Below are positions 1-6,273 of a stretch of 14,270 bases of DNA, piece by piece (the first letter of the stretch is position 1; every line of letters begins with the position of its first letter). The position numbers and the translations under genes are program-made. Location: assembly GCA_002371135.1 (NCBI GenBank), contig DFGB01000029.1, forward strand, positions 19,939 to 34,208. The letters are read 5' to 3'. The stretch is from Verrucomicrobia bacterium UBA3761 (GTDB lineage Bacteria > Verrucomicrobiota > Kiritimatiellia > RFP12 > UBA1067). The notes below the pieces were generated by a model. It made no database searches and had not been told where the DNA came from. It saw only the letters and a list, made by a program, of their open reading frames with translations.

Positions 1-1101
1 GGCACGGCCCATCCGCGCCACGAGGACTTCCTCGCATGGAAGCCCGACGGAATAATCGTCAGCGGCAACGACGGCCGGACGATGGACTTGATAGAGAGCC
101 TCGGATGCGGCGCGGCGCTGTTCGTGAATGTCGAAGCGCCCATTGACGCGCCGTTTCGCAGTGCAAGCGTGTTTTGCGACAACAAAGCCGTGGCCGAAGC
201 CGCCGCGCTGCATTTTCTCGACAAGGGCCTCAGGCATTTCGCCTTCGTGCATACGCTCGAACGCGAGCAGTGGGACGGAGAACGCGGCCGGACGATGCGC
301 CTCTTCGCCGAGCGCTTCGGTTGCACGTTCTCCGCTTTCGATACGCCGCGCACCGGCCGGCTCAATCTGCGGCGCGAACTTTCGCTGCTCGCGGAGTGGA
401 TCGCCGCGCTCCCGAAGCCTTGCGGCATACTCGCGGCGAACGATTCGCGCGCCAAATACGTCCTCGACGCCTGCCGCCAGTCCCAAGTCGCCATTCCCGG
501 CCAGGTGATGGTGCTCGGGGTCGACAACGAGGACTTCATCTGCTCGCAGATGAACCCCACTCTTTCGAGCATCATGCCGGATTTCCATTCCGGCGGCTAC
601 CTCGCGGCCGGAATGCTCGTCAAGTTGATCAAAGGCACGCGCAGCCATCTGCCGCGCGGCGTCTTCGGTGTGCGCGGAATCGCCGAACGCGTCTCCACCA
701 GCGACAGCGGCGACGCGGGACGCATGGTGTCCAAGGCCGATGAATTCATGCGCCAGAACGTGGGCAACTGCGACATATCGGTCGCGGACGTGGCGAAGGC
801 GGCAGGCGCGTCGCTGCGGCTTTTGCAGATGAACTACAAGGCCGTCACCGGCTCTACGCTCAGCCAGGTCATGCAGTCGCTGCGGCTGGAGAAGGTGTGC
901 GAACTGCTGGACGAGACTCTCACGCCCATCGGACGCATCGGCGAATTGTGCGGCTTCGACAGCGAGACGTATCTCAAAAACCTCTTCCGCGCCAGGTTCG
1001 GTTGTTCTATGCGCGACTGGCGCAAGAAACGCCTCGGCGTAAAGAGGGAAGAGGGAATAGGGAAGAGGGAACAGGGAACAGGGAATAGGGAAGACTCCTA
1101 G
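1..1101 (+). CDS. XylR-like transcriptional regulator, AraC-type C-terminus (5' end outside window)
   Basis: The frame is open from the first base, so the gene starts upstream; the ATG at 82 is internal. Bases 1-700 encode a LacI/periplasmic-binding-protein type sensor: KPDGIIVSG, then FAFVHT, GILAANDSRA and VMVLGVDNEDF, the usual strand and ligand-pocket motifs, ending near PTLSSIMPD. Bases about 770-1030 encode an AraC-type double helix-turn-helix (ISVADVAKAAGAS, then IGELCGFDSETYLKNLFRARFGCS). This domain order is that of XylR regulators, which bind a sugar and activate or repress carbohydrate-use genes. The true protein seems to end near WRKKRLGV; the last 19 residues (KREEGIGKREQ and so on) are translated from a heptamer array that has run into the gene. 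The stop is TAG at 1099-1101. The ligand and target genes cannot be read from the sequence. Confidence 0.88.
   Translation, partial: GTAHPRHEDFLAWKPDGIIVSGNDGRTMDLIESLGCGAALFVNVEAPIDAPFRSASVFCDNKAVAEAAALHFLDKGLRHFAFVHTLEREQWDGERGRTMRLFAERFGCTFSAFDTPRTGRLNLRRELSLLAEWIAALPKPCGILAANDSRAKYVLDACRQSQVAIPGQVMVLGVDNEDFICSQMNPTLSSIMPDFHSGGYLAAGMLVKLIKGTRSHLPRGVFGVRGIAERVSTSDSGDAGRMVSKADEFMRQNVGNCDISVADVAKAAGASLRLLQMNYKAVTGSTLSQVMQSLRLEKVCELLDETLTPIGRIGELCGFDSETYLKNLFRARFGCSMRDWRKKRLGVKREEGIGKREQGTGNREDS
1043..1091 (+). repeat. Heptamer array ANAGGGA x7 inside the end of the regulator gene
   Basis: Seven adjoining 7-base units read AGAGGGA, AGAGGGA, ATAGGGA, AGAGGGA, ACAGGGA, ACAGGGA, ATAGGGA. Every difference falls on the second base, so the GGG runs and the four-base spacing between them stay intact. 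The array is translated as a basic and acidic C-terminal tail. It is complementary to the pyrimidine array at 1151-1231, so a transcript spanning both could fold into a long stem. Confidence 0.9.
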
Positions 1102-1150
1102 AAGTTCTAGATATTCTAGATGGACTAGAAGCTCTAGAAGACCTAGACTC
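1098..1150. repeat. 9-bp CTAG tandem array between convergent genes
   Basis: CTAG begins at 1098, 1107, 1116, 1125, 1134 and 1143, an exact 9-base period, with most units of the form CTAGA plus four variable bases. Neighbouring units make small perfect palindromes such as CTAGAAGTTCTAG (1098-1110) and TCTAGATATTCTAGA. The first CTAG contains the stop of the regulator gene, and because nine is a multiple of three, every later unit also places TAG in that frame. The array forms the loop between the complementary purine (1043-1091) and pyrimidine (1151-1231) arms. Confidence 0.9.
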
Positions 1151-1231
1151 CTTCCCTCTTCCCTCTTCCCTCTTCCCTCTTCCCTCTTCCCTCTTCCCTC
1201 TTCCCTCTTCCCTCTTCCCTCTTCCCTCTTC
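1151..1231. repeat. Perfect heptamer array CTTCCCT x11 (AGGGAAG on the minus strand)
   Basis: Eleven perfect copies of CTTCCCT run from 1151 to 1227, followed by CTTC to 1231. The last partial unit overlaps the stop codon (TGA on the minus strand, 1232-1230) of the transglutaminase-like gene. The minus strand carries GGG at every seventh base, which fits the pattern for a G-quadruplex. With the purine array at 1043-1091 it forms an inverted repeat that could end transcription from both sides, although there is no classical U-tract. Confidence 0.93.
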
Positions 1232-2564
1232 ACCATTCTATGTGTGGTTCGAGCGGGCGTTTGGCGGTGGGGAAGCGGCAGACGGGCTTGCCGGAAGCGG
1301 AGAGCGAGGCAACGCCGGCGGCGACGTCGATTGATCCGTGTTCGAGCGAAAGGGCGTTGGCGGCGAGGAAGCATTTTTCGAGGCCGTCGGCGCGACCGAA
1401 GTTCCATGCTTCGTCGGGGCTGGCGGTCCGGCTCGGTCCGTCGTAGATCGATTGCGGCGCGAGGCGTTCTATTTCTTCGAGCGTGGCGTTCTTCGAAACC
1501 GGGCAGCGCTCGAGCGCGGCTTTGAGGAAGGGGAGCGCTTCTGTTTGGCCCAGCTCGTGGCCGGCGTATGGCGCGAGAGCGGCGGCGCGGTTCGTCGCCT
1601 TGAGCGCTGCGAGGCGAGAGGCGATTTCCGACTGCGACATTTCAGGCGTGAGCGCGAGAGGCTCGTCGTCGTTTAGGAATTCGACGCGAAAGGCGTCGGG
1701 GAGGCGGGGGACTACAACTTCCTGGTCGACGGCGTCTTTCGGCGGCACGAGGAAGGCGCAAAGTTTGCGCGAGAAGCCGGCGTAGACTTCGGGCGAGATC
1801 GTCGCCTGCGGGTATAGGAGATGGATGTAGCCTGTCGCGTGCGAGACGATGGTGACGCGTTCGTGCTCCAAAGCGCGGCGGGCTTGCTTGGAAATGACGG
1901 TGCCGTTCGCCCACATCGCCTTTGTCACGAGGCGGCGGTTGTTCGTGAGGATGCCCGTATCCACGTCGAGGAAGTTCTGGCTGTGGAGGGGCGTTGCCAT
2001 CAGGTAGATGGATTCGAGCGGCAGGCCGCACACGACGAAAGCCGCGGCCGCGTAGAGCGCGGCGAGCGAGACGCATTCCCCGGCGCCGACGAGGTGCCCG
2101 CTCTTGTGACGGAAGGCGTCCATCGCTTCGATCGTCTCTGTCTTCCAGTAAGGGATCGTATCAGAAGTGTATTTGTCCAGCCCGAAGTGGCGGCGGATGT
2201 CGATGTCGTAGTAGTAGACGTCGCCCTGGTAGCCGAAGAGCGCGTTGGATTTGGCGATATCGTCGGGCGAGAGGAACGGCGCGAAGCGTTCAAGCTCTTT
2301 TTGGGTATTCGTGAGCCCCCATGTATCGAGATCGAGATTGAACGTGTAGTTGTCCATTATGTGCTGGCGGAGGCGCTGGAGACGCTTTTTGGGGCGCATC
2401 TCGCGGATGCCGACGAACCAGTCGAGCTCGCGCCACGCCCAGAGCCTCGGCGAAAGAATGTTCGCGAGGACTAGAGAGAACATCAGCTCCGGGAAGATGA
2501 AAATTTCCATGTCGGAGAGCGTCGTCGCGGACGATTTCTCCTCTAGCGGGAAGTCATTGAGCAT
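1230..2564 (-). CDS. Transglutaminase-like fold protein, function unknown
   Basis: This 444-residue protein is not one I can name. Residues 162-202 carry a pattern like the transglutaminase/papain-like core: GECVSLAALYAAAAF with Cys164 at a helix start, TPLHSQNF with His194, then LDVDTG with Asp200 or Asp202 as the third residue. In that superfamily Cys, His and Asp form the catalytic triad of peptidases or protein cross-linking enzymes. The N-terminal part (WRELDWF, FNLDLDTWGLT) and the C-terminal 200 residues match nothing I know. No signal peptide is seen. The ATG at 2564 lies 15 bases after the stop of the small gene upstream, without a clear Shine-Dalgarno sequence; Met19 (ATG at 2510) is a less likely alternative start. 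It is the last gene of the minus-strand run and its stop touches the heptamer array. The gene call is secure; the fold is inferred. Confidence 0.8.
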   Translation of the reverse strand: MLNDFPLEEKSSATTLSDMEIFIFPELMFSLVLANILSPRLWAWRELDWFVGIREMRPKKRLQRLRQHIMDNYTFNLDLDTWGLTNTQKELERFAPFLSPDDIAKSNALFGYQGDVYYYDIDIRRHFGLDKYTSDTIPYWKTETIEAMDAFRHKSGHLVGAGECVSLAALYAAAAFVVCGLPLESIYLMATPLHSQNFLDVDTGILTNNRRLVTKAMWANGTVISKQARRALEHERVTIVSHATGYIHLLYPQATISPEVYAGFSRKLCAFLVPPKDAVDQEVVVPRLPDAFRVEFLNDDEPLALTPEMSQSEIASRLAALKATNRAAALAPYAGHELGQTEALPFLKAALERCPVSKNATLEEIERLAPQSIYDGPSRTASPDEAWNFGRADGLEKCFLAANALSLEHGSIDVAAGVASLSASGKPVCRFPTAKRPLEPHIEW

Positions 2565-2579
2565 GTCGGTTGGCGGGGA

Positions 2580-2894
2580 TCAGAGATTTTCGAGGATTTG
2601 CCTCGCGACGGCGGTCACATCGTTCGTGCCGTCGAGCCAGCGGCCGTCGTTCTTCTGGGCGCTGACTAGTTTGATGGCGATGGCGGTTGCTGAAAGGGAG
2701 TTCGTGCCGAAGAAGTCGTTTGTCGCGCAATAGAGGCGGAACTCCTCGGGCGCGTCGGCGAGGGAGATGGTGTTTGCGGGAACGAGGGAGAGGGCGTGGT
2801 CGACCTCGTTTTGGATGCTCGGCTCGAGGACGTCTTCGTCGACGAGCGGCTGCGCGGTGATGAACGCCGCGGCGAGGAGGAGGCGCGGCATCAT
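2580..2894 (-). CDS. Small predicted exported protein, function unknown
   Basis: Only the last 104 residues of a longer open frame are credible; the frame upstream of 2894 is antisense noise under folD. The first ATG (2894) overlaps the folD stop as ATGA, a 4-base overlap typical of translational coupling; a second ATG follows at once (2891). The protein starts MMPRLLLAAAFITAQ, which looks like a short signal peptide. Its C-terminus, from LVSAQKNDGRW to TNDVTAVARQIL, resembles a single helical repeat of the squalene cyclase/prenyltransferase alpha-alpha barrel type, where QxxDGxW followed by a helix is common. One repeat cannot form such a barrel, so it could be a remnant or an unrelated small protein. 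It lies between folD and the transglutaminase-like gene, 15 bases before the latter, so the three are probably co-transcribed. Confidence 0.65.
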   Translation of the reverse strand: MMPRLLLAAAFITAQPLVDEDVLEPSIQNEVDHALSLVPANTISLADAPEEFRLYCATNDFFGTNSLSATAIAIKLVSAQKNDGRWLDGTNDVTAVARQILENL

Positions 2895-3754
2895 CCCCGC
2901 GCAGCCTCGAGCGTGTTCCAGAGCAGCATGGTGATGGTCATCGGGCCGACGCCGCCCGGGACTGGCGTGATGGCGGAGGCGACGGAGGCGCAGCTCTCGA
3001 AGTCGGCATCGCCGACAAGGCGGAAGCCCTTGGGGCGAGATGCATCCGGGATGCGGTTCACGCCGACGTCGATCACGACTGCGCCAGGCTTGAGCATGTC
3101 GCCAGTGAGCGTGCCGGGACGTCCGGCGGCGACGACGACGATGTCGGCAGTCTTCGTGAACGCCGCGATGTCGGGCGTCCCAGTGTGGCACATCGTGACG
3201 GTCGCGTTCGTCTCCTTGCGCGCGAGCAGCGCCGCCACGGGTTTGCCCACGATGTTGCTCCGGCCGATTACAACGGCGTGTTTGCCCGCGATGTCCATGC
3301 CCGCGAATTCGATGAGCTTGATGATACCGTGCGGCGTGCAGGGGAGGAAGCATTTTTCGCCGATCATCATCCTGCCGACGTTGACCGGCGTGAAGCCGTC
3401 GACGTCCTTCTCCGGCGCTATTGCATTGATCACCGCCTTTTCGGAAATGTGCTTTGGGAGCGGCAGCTGCACGAGAATGCCGTGGATCGCCGGGTCGTCA
3501 TTGAGAGATTTGACGATATCGAGGAGTTCTTTCTCCGTGGTCGATTCCGCGAGGCGGATTTCCCGCGATGCGATACCGACTTCGGCGCAGGCCTTTTCCT
3601 TGCCGGTGACGTAGCTGACGCTGGCGGGGTTTCCCCCGACGAGAATCACGGCGAGCGCGGGAGTCACGCCTTTTTCAGCCTTGAGCGCCGCAACGCCGGA
3701 GGCGATTTCCGCCCTGAGATTTTTTGCCAGTTCCTTGCCGTCGATTAGTTGCAT
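2891..3754 (-). CDS. folD: Bifunctional methylenetetrahydrofolate dehydrogenase/methenyltetrahydrofolate cyclohydrolase FolD
   Basis: FolD oxidises 5,10-methylene-tetrahydrofolate with NADP and hydrolyses the methenyl product to 10-formyl-tetrahydrofolate in the cytoplasm, supplying one-carbon units for purines and formyl-methionine. The 287-residue length is usual for the family. Family motifs are present: SVSYVTGKEKAC with Tyr48 and catalytic Lys52, GILVQLPLP (92-100), KDVDGFTPVN (116-125), the nucleotide-binding loop GRSNIVGKP (164-172), and the C-terminal signature PGGVGPMT (266-273). The start at 3754 is the family start, but the leader is pyrimidine-rich (it holds a short heptamer array) and has no Shine-Dalgarno sequence. 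The stop overlaps the next gene as ATGA. The ilvD gene lies 78 bases upstream in the same direction. Confidence 0.97.
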   Translation of the reverse strand: MQLIDGKELAKNLRAEIASGVAALKAEKGVTPALAVILVGGNPASVSYVTGKEKACAEVGIASREIRLAESTTEKELLDIVKSLNDDPAIHGILVQLPLPKHISEKAVINAIAPEKDVDGFTPVNVGRMMIGEKCFLPCTPHGIIKLIEFAGMDIAGKHAVVIGRSNIVGKPVAALLARKETNATVTMCHTGTPDIAAFTKTADIVVVAAGRPGTLTGDMLKPGAVVIDVGVNRIPDASRPKGFRLVGDADFESCASVASAITPVPGGVGPMTITMLLWNTLEAARG

Positions 3755-3770
3755 GGTGGATAGAGGTGTG

Positions 3771-3791
3771 AGGGAAGAGGGAAAAGGGAAG
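3771..3791. repeat. Heptamer array AGGGAAR x3 in the ilvD-folD spacer
   Basis: Three units, AGGGAAG, AGGGAAA and AGGGAAG, belong to the same family as the arrays at 1043, 1151 and 11075. In the mRNA of the minus-strand operon it is a pyrimidine tract ending 16 bases before the folD start codon. Confidence 0.8.
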
Positions 3792-3831
3792 AGGACTGTC
3801 GGGACGGGAGGGACATGCGGCCGCCAGTCCT
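3792..3831 (-). terminator. Imperfect hairpin just after ilvD, possible weak terminator or RNA-processing site
   Basis: AGGACTGTCGG (3792-3802) and CCGCCAGTCCT (3821-3831) pair over 11 positions with one mismatch, around an 18-base loop. The hairpin starts directly after the ilvD stop codon. Downstream in the minus direction comes a pyrimidine tract (CTTCCC) and not a run of U, so a standard rho-independent terminator is doubtful; it may only reduce or process the transcript into folD. Confidence 0.35.
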
Positions 3832-3832
3832 T

Positions 3833-5500
3833 TCAATCTTTCAGCGACGCGCCGGTGGAGGCGTTGCCGACGAAACGGGCGTAGCGTTCAAGCCAGCCGC
3901 CGAGGATGCGCGGCTTCCAAGGCTTGAGGGCTTTCTTGCGCCTGGCGATTTCCGCCTTTGAAAGCGCGGCGGAGATTTTGCGACCGGGAATGTCGATCGT
4001 GATTTCATCGCCGTCCTTGAGAAGGGCGATAAGCCCGCCCTCGGCCGCTTCCGGGGAGACGTGCCCGACGCAGGCGCCGTGCGTCGCGCCGGAGAAGCGT
4101 CCATCCGTGATGAGAGCGACGCTTTCGCCGAGTCCGGCGCCGATGATGTACGACGTGGGCGCGAGCATCTCCTGCATGCCCGGGCCGCCCTTCGGGCCTT
4201 CATAGCGTATGACGACGACGTGGCCTGGCTTGACCTTCCCGCCGAGGATGCCCTCGCACGCGTCTTCCTGCGAATCGAAGCAAATCGCCTTGCCGGTGAA
4301 TTTCATCATGCCTGGCGCGACGCCGCCTTTCTTCACTACGCAACCGCGTTCGGCGAGGTTGCCCCAGAGGACGGCGAGGCCGCCGTCCTTCGAGTAGGCG
4401 TTCGGCAGCGTCCTGATGACGTCGTCATCGAGGATTTTCGCTTTCTTGATAAGCGAGCCGAGCGTTTTGCCCGAGACGCCGACCGCGTCCATGTGGAGGA
4501 GCTTCGGGTCAAGGCGCTTGAGAATCGCCATGATGCCCCCCGCGCGGTCGAGGTCCGAGACGTGGTAGTGGCCGGATGGCGCCAGCTTGCAGATGTACGG
4601 GGTCCGGGCGGAAATTTCGTTCATGCGCTCCAGAGAGAAATCGACATCCGCCTCGCGCGCAATGGCAAGCGTGTGGAGAACTGTGTTCGTGGAGCCGCCC
4701 ATCGCCATGTCGAGCGTGAGCGCGTTGTCGAGCGCTTCGCGGGTGACGATTTCGCGCGGGAGGGGTCCGCCTTTCTTCGCCATTGCGACGGCGCGGCGGG
4801 CCGCCTCGCGGTAGAGGTCCTTGCGCTTGGGGTCGATGGCGAGAATCGTGCCGTTGCCGGGAAGCGCCATGCCAAGCGCTTCGTAGAGGCAGTTCATCGA
4901 GTTCGCCGTGAACATGCCGGAGCAGCTGCCGCAGCCGGGGCAGCTCGTCTCTTCTATCTTCTCAAGGTCCTTGGCGGTGATCTTGCCTGCGTTTTCGGCA
5001 CCCACGCCCTCGAAGACGGTGTTCAAATCTGAATCCTTGCCGGTGAGGGGATGCTTGCCGGGGGCCATGGGTCCGCCGGAGGCGAAGATGGTCGGGATGT
5101 TGACGCGAAGAGCGCCGATGAGCATGCCGGGGACGATCTTGTCGCAGTTCGGGATGCAGATCATCGCGTCGAAACAATGCGCGCGGGCGATCGATTCCAC
5201 GCTGTCGGCGATAAGTTCTCGGCTCGGGAGGGAATACTTCATCCCGCGATGCGCCATTGCGATGCCGTCGCACACTGCAATCGTGTTGAACTCCATCGGC
5301 ACGCCGCCGGCCTCGATCACACACTCGCGGACGAACTCTCCCACCTTGTCGAGGTGGCAGTGGCCAGGGACGAAACTTTCGTAGGAGTTGCAGATGCCGA
5401 TGAAGGGCTTCTTCAAGTCGCTGCGCTTCATGCCCGTGGCGAAGAGGAGCGAGCGATGGGGAGAGCGCTCCTTGCCTTTTTTGATTTGATCGGATATCAT
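3833..5500 (-). CDS. ilvD: Dihydroxy-acid dehydratase IlvD
   Basis: IlvD removes water from 2,3-dihydroxy-isovalerate and 2,3-dihydroxy-3-methylvalerate, the step before the last in valine and isoleucine synthesis, using an iron-sulfur cluster and Mg in the cytoplasm. The 555-residue length fits the short form of the family. Visible signatures are CDGIAMAHRGMKYSLPSRE (from residue 77), PNCDKIVPGM with Cys119, CPGCGSCSGMFTANSM with Cys187/190/193, MAMGGSTNTVLH, and GRFSGATHG near the C-terminus. The region VPGHCHLD has Gly46 where the [2Fe-2S] type usually has a first cluster cysteine, with a Cys at 48 instead; this fits the [4Fe-4S] type better. No other ilv or leu genes are in the window. 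The start codon lies one base after a heptamer array, so the usual Shine-Dalgarno position is filled by repeat. Confidence 0.97.
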   Translation of the reverse strand: MISDQIKKGKERSPHRSLLFATGMKRSDLKKPFIGICNSYESFVPGHCHLDKVGEFVRECVIEAGGVPMEFNTIAVCDGIAMAHRGMKYSLPSRELIADSVESIARAHCFDAMICIPNCDKIVPGMLIGALRVNIPTIFASGGPMAPGKHPLTGKDSDLNTVFEGVGAENAGKITAKDLEKIEETSCPGCGSCSGMFTANSMNCLYEALGMALPGNGTILAIDPKRKDLYREAARRAVAMAKKGGPLPREIVTREALDNALTLDMAMGGSTNTVLHTLAIAREADVDFSLERMNEISARTPYICKLAPSGHYHVSDLDRAGGIMAILKRLDPKLLHMDAVGVSGKTLGSLIKKAKILDDDVIRTLPNAYSKDGGLAVLWGNLAERGCVVKKGGVAPGMMKFTGKAICFDSQEDACEGILGGKVKPGHVVVIRYEGPKGGPGMQEMLAPTSYIIGAGLGESVALITDGRFSGATHGACVGHVSPEAAEGGLIALLKDGDEITIDIPGRKISAALSKAEIARRKKALKPWKPRILGGWLERYARFVGNASTGASLKD

Positions 5501-5501
5501 A

Positions 5502-5536
5502 AGTAGAAAGTAGGAAGTAGAAAGTAGGAAGTGGGA
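5502..5536. repeat. Heptamer array AGTAGRA x5 directly upstream of ilvD
   Basis: Units are AGTAGAA, AGTAGGA, AGTAGAA, AGTAGGA and AGTGGGA. This second heptamer family (also at 9972-9999) differs from AGGGAAG but has the same length and purine bias. In the ilvD mRNA it gives a pyrimidine-rich leader (rich in CUUCCUAC) that reaches one base from the AUG and leaves no room for a Shine-Dalgarno sequence. Confidence 0.88.
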
Positions 5537-5578
5537 AATTTGCCGCTTAGGCGGGCCGTACGCTCTATCTCCTGAATC

Positions 5579-6262
5579 CTACTTTCCTTCGTAGGCCTTG
5601 AGGCCGTTGTTGCGGATGATGCAGGCGGGGCACTTGCCGCAACCCTTGCCGGGGATGCCTTCGTAGCAAGTGACGGTCGAGTTCTTGATGAGCTCGAGGA
5701 TGCCGAGCTTGTCGGCAAGGGCCCATTCGTCCTTCTTCGACATGCGCATGAACGGGGTGATGATTTCAAACGGCCAATCCATCGCAAGCCGCATCGACTT
5801 CTCCTGTGCGCGGATGAAACTCTCGCGGCAGTCGGGATAGTTGGAGTAGTCAATCTGCGAGACGCCGGTGTAGATTTTCTTCGCGCCGAGGGATTTGGCC
5901 CAGATGCCGGCCGTGAGCAGGAAGAGGGCGTTGCGGCCTTCCACGTATGTGTTGGGATGCTTGGAGCCGCTCTCGGTTTCAATCTTCGCAGACTTGTCGA
6001 AAAGCGCGTTGGAGGTGAGCGAAGGGTAGAAATCCATCTTCACGATCTTGTGCGGCTTGACTTCGAAATGCTTGACAAGCTTCTTTGCGTATTCGACTTC
6101 GCTGGCATGGCGCTGGGAATAGTTGAACGTGATGGCGGCGACCTTGTCCGCGCCGTGCTTTTCGCATGCGAGTGCGAGGCACGTCGCCGAGTCCTGGCCT
6201 CCGCTCAAGACTACGACAGCCGACTTGGGTCCCGTTATTGTTTCCACAGTGGATTTAGCCAT
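5579..6262 (-). CDS. queC: 7-cyano-7-deazaguanine synthase QueC
   Basis: QueC converts 7-carboxy-7-deazaguanine to 7-cyano-7-deazaguanine (preQ0) with ATP and ammonia, in the pathway to queuosine in tRNA. The 227-residue length is normal. The N-type ATP pyrophosphatase loop is LSGGQDSATC (19-28). YVEGRN (106-111) and SQIDYSNYPDCR (135-146) are family signatures. Four zinc ligands are visible: Cys199, then GCGKCPAC with Cys208, 211 and 214. The start at 6262 is set by a strong AAGGAG five bases upstream that overlaps the stop of the VWA gene. No other queuosine gene is near. QueC homologues also occur in some defence systems (QatC), but those are longer and have different partners; this one looks like the ordinary enzyme. 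Confidence 0.96.
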   Translation of the reverse strand: MAKSTVETITGPKSAVVVLSGGQDSATCLALACEKHGADKVAAITFNYSQRHASEVEYAKKLVKHFEVKPHKIVKMDFYPSLTSNALFDKSAKIETESGSKHPNTYVEGRNALFLLTAGIWAKSLGAKKIYTGVSQIDYSNYPDCRESFIRAQEKSMRLAMDWPFEIITPFMRMSKKDEWALADKLGILELIKNSTVTCYEGIPGKGCGKCPACIIRNNGLKAYEGK

Positions 6263-6267
6263 TTGGT

Positions 6268-6273
6268 CTCCTT
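6268..6273 (-). promoter_or_regulatory. Shine-Dalgarno AAGGAG of queC, overlapping the upstream stop
   Basis: AAGGAG lies five bases before the queC ATG and shares two bases with the TAA stop of the VWA gene. The string AAGGAGACCAAATG is almost the same as AAGGAGTCCAAATG before the VWA gene, so both are probably translated efficiently and coupled to the gene before. Confidence 0.85.

Noticed and set aside
1098..1231. CRISPR array
   Set aside because: The units are 7 and 9 bases with no unique spacers of typical length, and there are no cas genes.
2895..3353. Longer form of the small exported protein (start at 3353)
   Set aside because: The extra 153 codons are antisense-like, His- and Arg-rich out-of-frame reading of folD. 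The ATGA overlap at 2894-2891 gives a natural start.
5537..5578. Terminator between queC and ilvD
   Set aside because: Only a four-pair stem (CCGC TTAG GCGG) is visible, with no U-tract; too weak to call.
5579..6262. QueC as part of a Qat-type defence system
   Set aside because: Length, zinc site and family motifs are those of the ordinary queuosine enzyme, and no QatA, QatB or QatD-like gene is nearby.
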